Below are positions 6,699 through 6,716 of a DNA stretch of 6,716 nt, piece by piece. The DNA is from Planctomycetaceae bacterium (GTDB lineage: Bacteria > Planctomycetota > Planctomycetia > Planctomycetales > Planctomycetaceae), in contig WFOZ01000756.1 in NCBI GenBank assembly GCA_015487825.1, positions 1-6,716 of the forward strand. The letters are read 5' to 3'. The notes below the pieces were generated by a model. That model ran no database searches and was not told the DNA's origin. It saw nothing but the letters and a program-made list of their open reading frames with translations. Positions within the stretch are counted from its first letter, which is position 1. Each line of letters starts with the position of its first letter. A program made the position numbers and the translations under genes.

Positions 6699-6716
6699 TG
6701 ATATTGCTGATTTTAA

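Noticed and set aside
1..6716. A new multi-gene defence, mobile or biosynthetic system
   Set aside because: No nuclease, reverse transcriptase, transposase, integrase, CRISPR repeat, toxin pair or biosynthetic cluster signature was seen on either strand; the genes are ordinary metabolic and envelope genes in several orientations.

Overview
The window looks like an ordinary stretch of bacterial chromosome, most likely from a member of the Planctomycetota with moderate GC content. That placement is an inference. It rests on a di-haem RoxA-like cytochrome of a type I associate with planctomycetes, a DUF2617-like protein, a polytopic GT-C type glycosyltransferase with a small membrane partner, and weak or absent Shine-Dalgarno sequences at several starts. 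I would not name a genus.

Layout: (1) 1-806, plus strand: the C-terminal part of a xylulokinase (xylB) whose N-terminal half lies outside the window. (2) 831-3184, minus strand: a two-gene unit. A 299-residue membrane protein comes first in transcription order. It overlaps by the 4-base ATGA a 485-residue GT-C type glycosyltransferase, which runs tail-to-tail into xylB with a 24-base gap. (3) 3185-3562: an AT-rich divergent intergenic region of 378 bases, with an inverted repeat and an open frame of doubtful status. (4) 3563-4129, plus strand: a small protein resembling DUF2617, with two CxxC pairs. (5) 4250-5614, plus strand: an exported di-haem c-type cytochrome of the RoxA-like / 'di-haem cytochrome c peroxidase' group, preceded by a plausible extended -10 promoter and a Shine-Dalgarno sequence. 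(6) 5620-6639, minus strand: a Tas-like aldo/keto reductase, convergent with the cytochrome and separated from it by five bases. (7) 6640-6716: its upstream region, with a TATAAT box and a small dyad.

The genes do not form one pathway. Xylulokinase and the aldo/keto reductase are cytosolic (sugar phosphorylation and carbonyl reduction). The membrane pair probably transfers sugar from a lipid carrier at the cell envelope. The cytochrome acts outside the cytoplasmic membrane. I see no mobile element, CRISPR array, tRNA, rRNA, phage gene or defence gene. I do not see a convincing new multi-gene system. The items most worth a second look are the coupled membrane pair, the unplaced RoxA-like cytochrome, and the paired CxxC motifs in the DUF2617-like protein.
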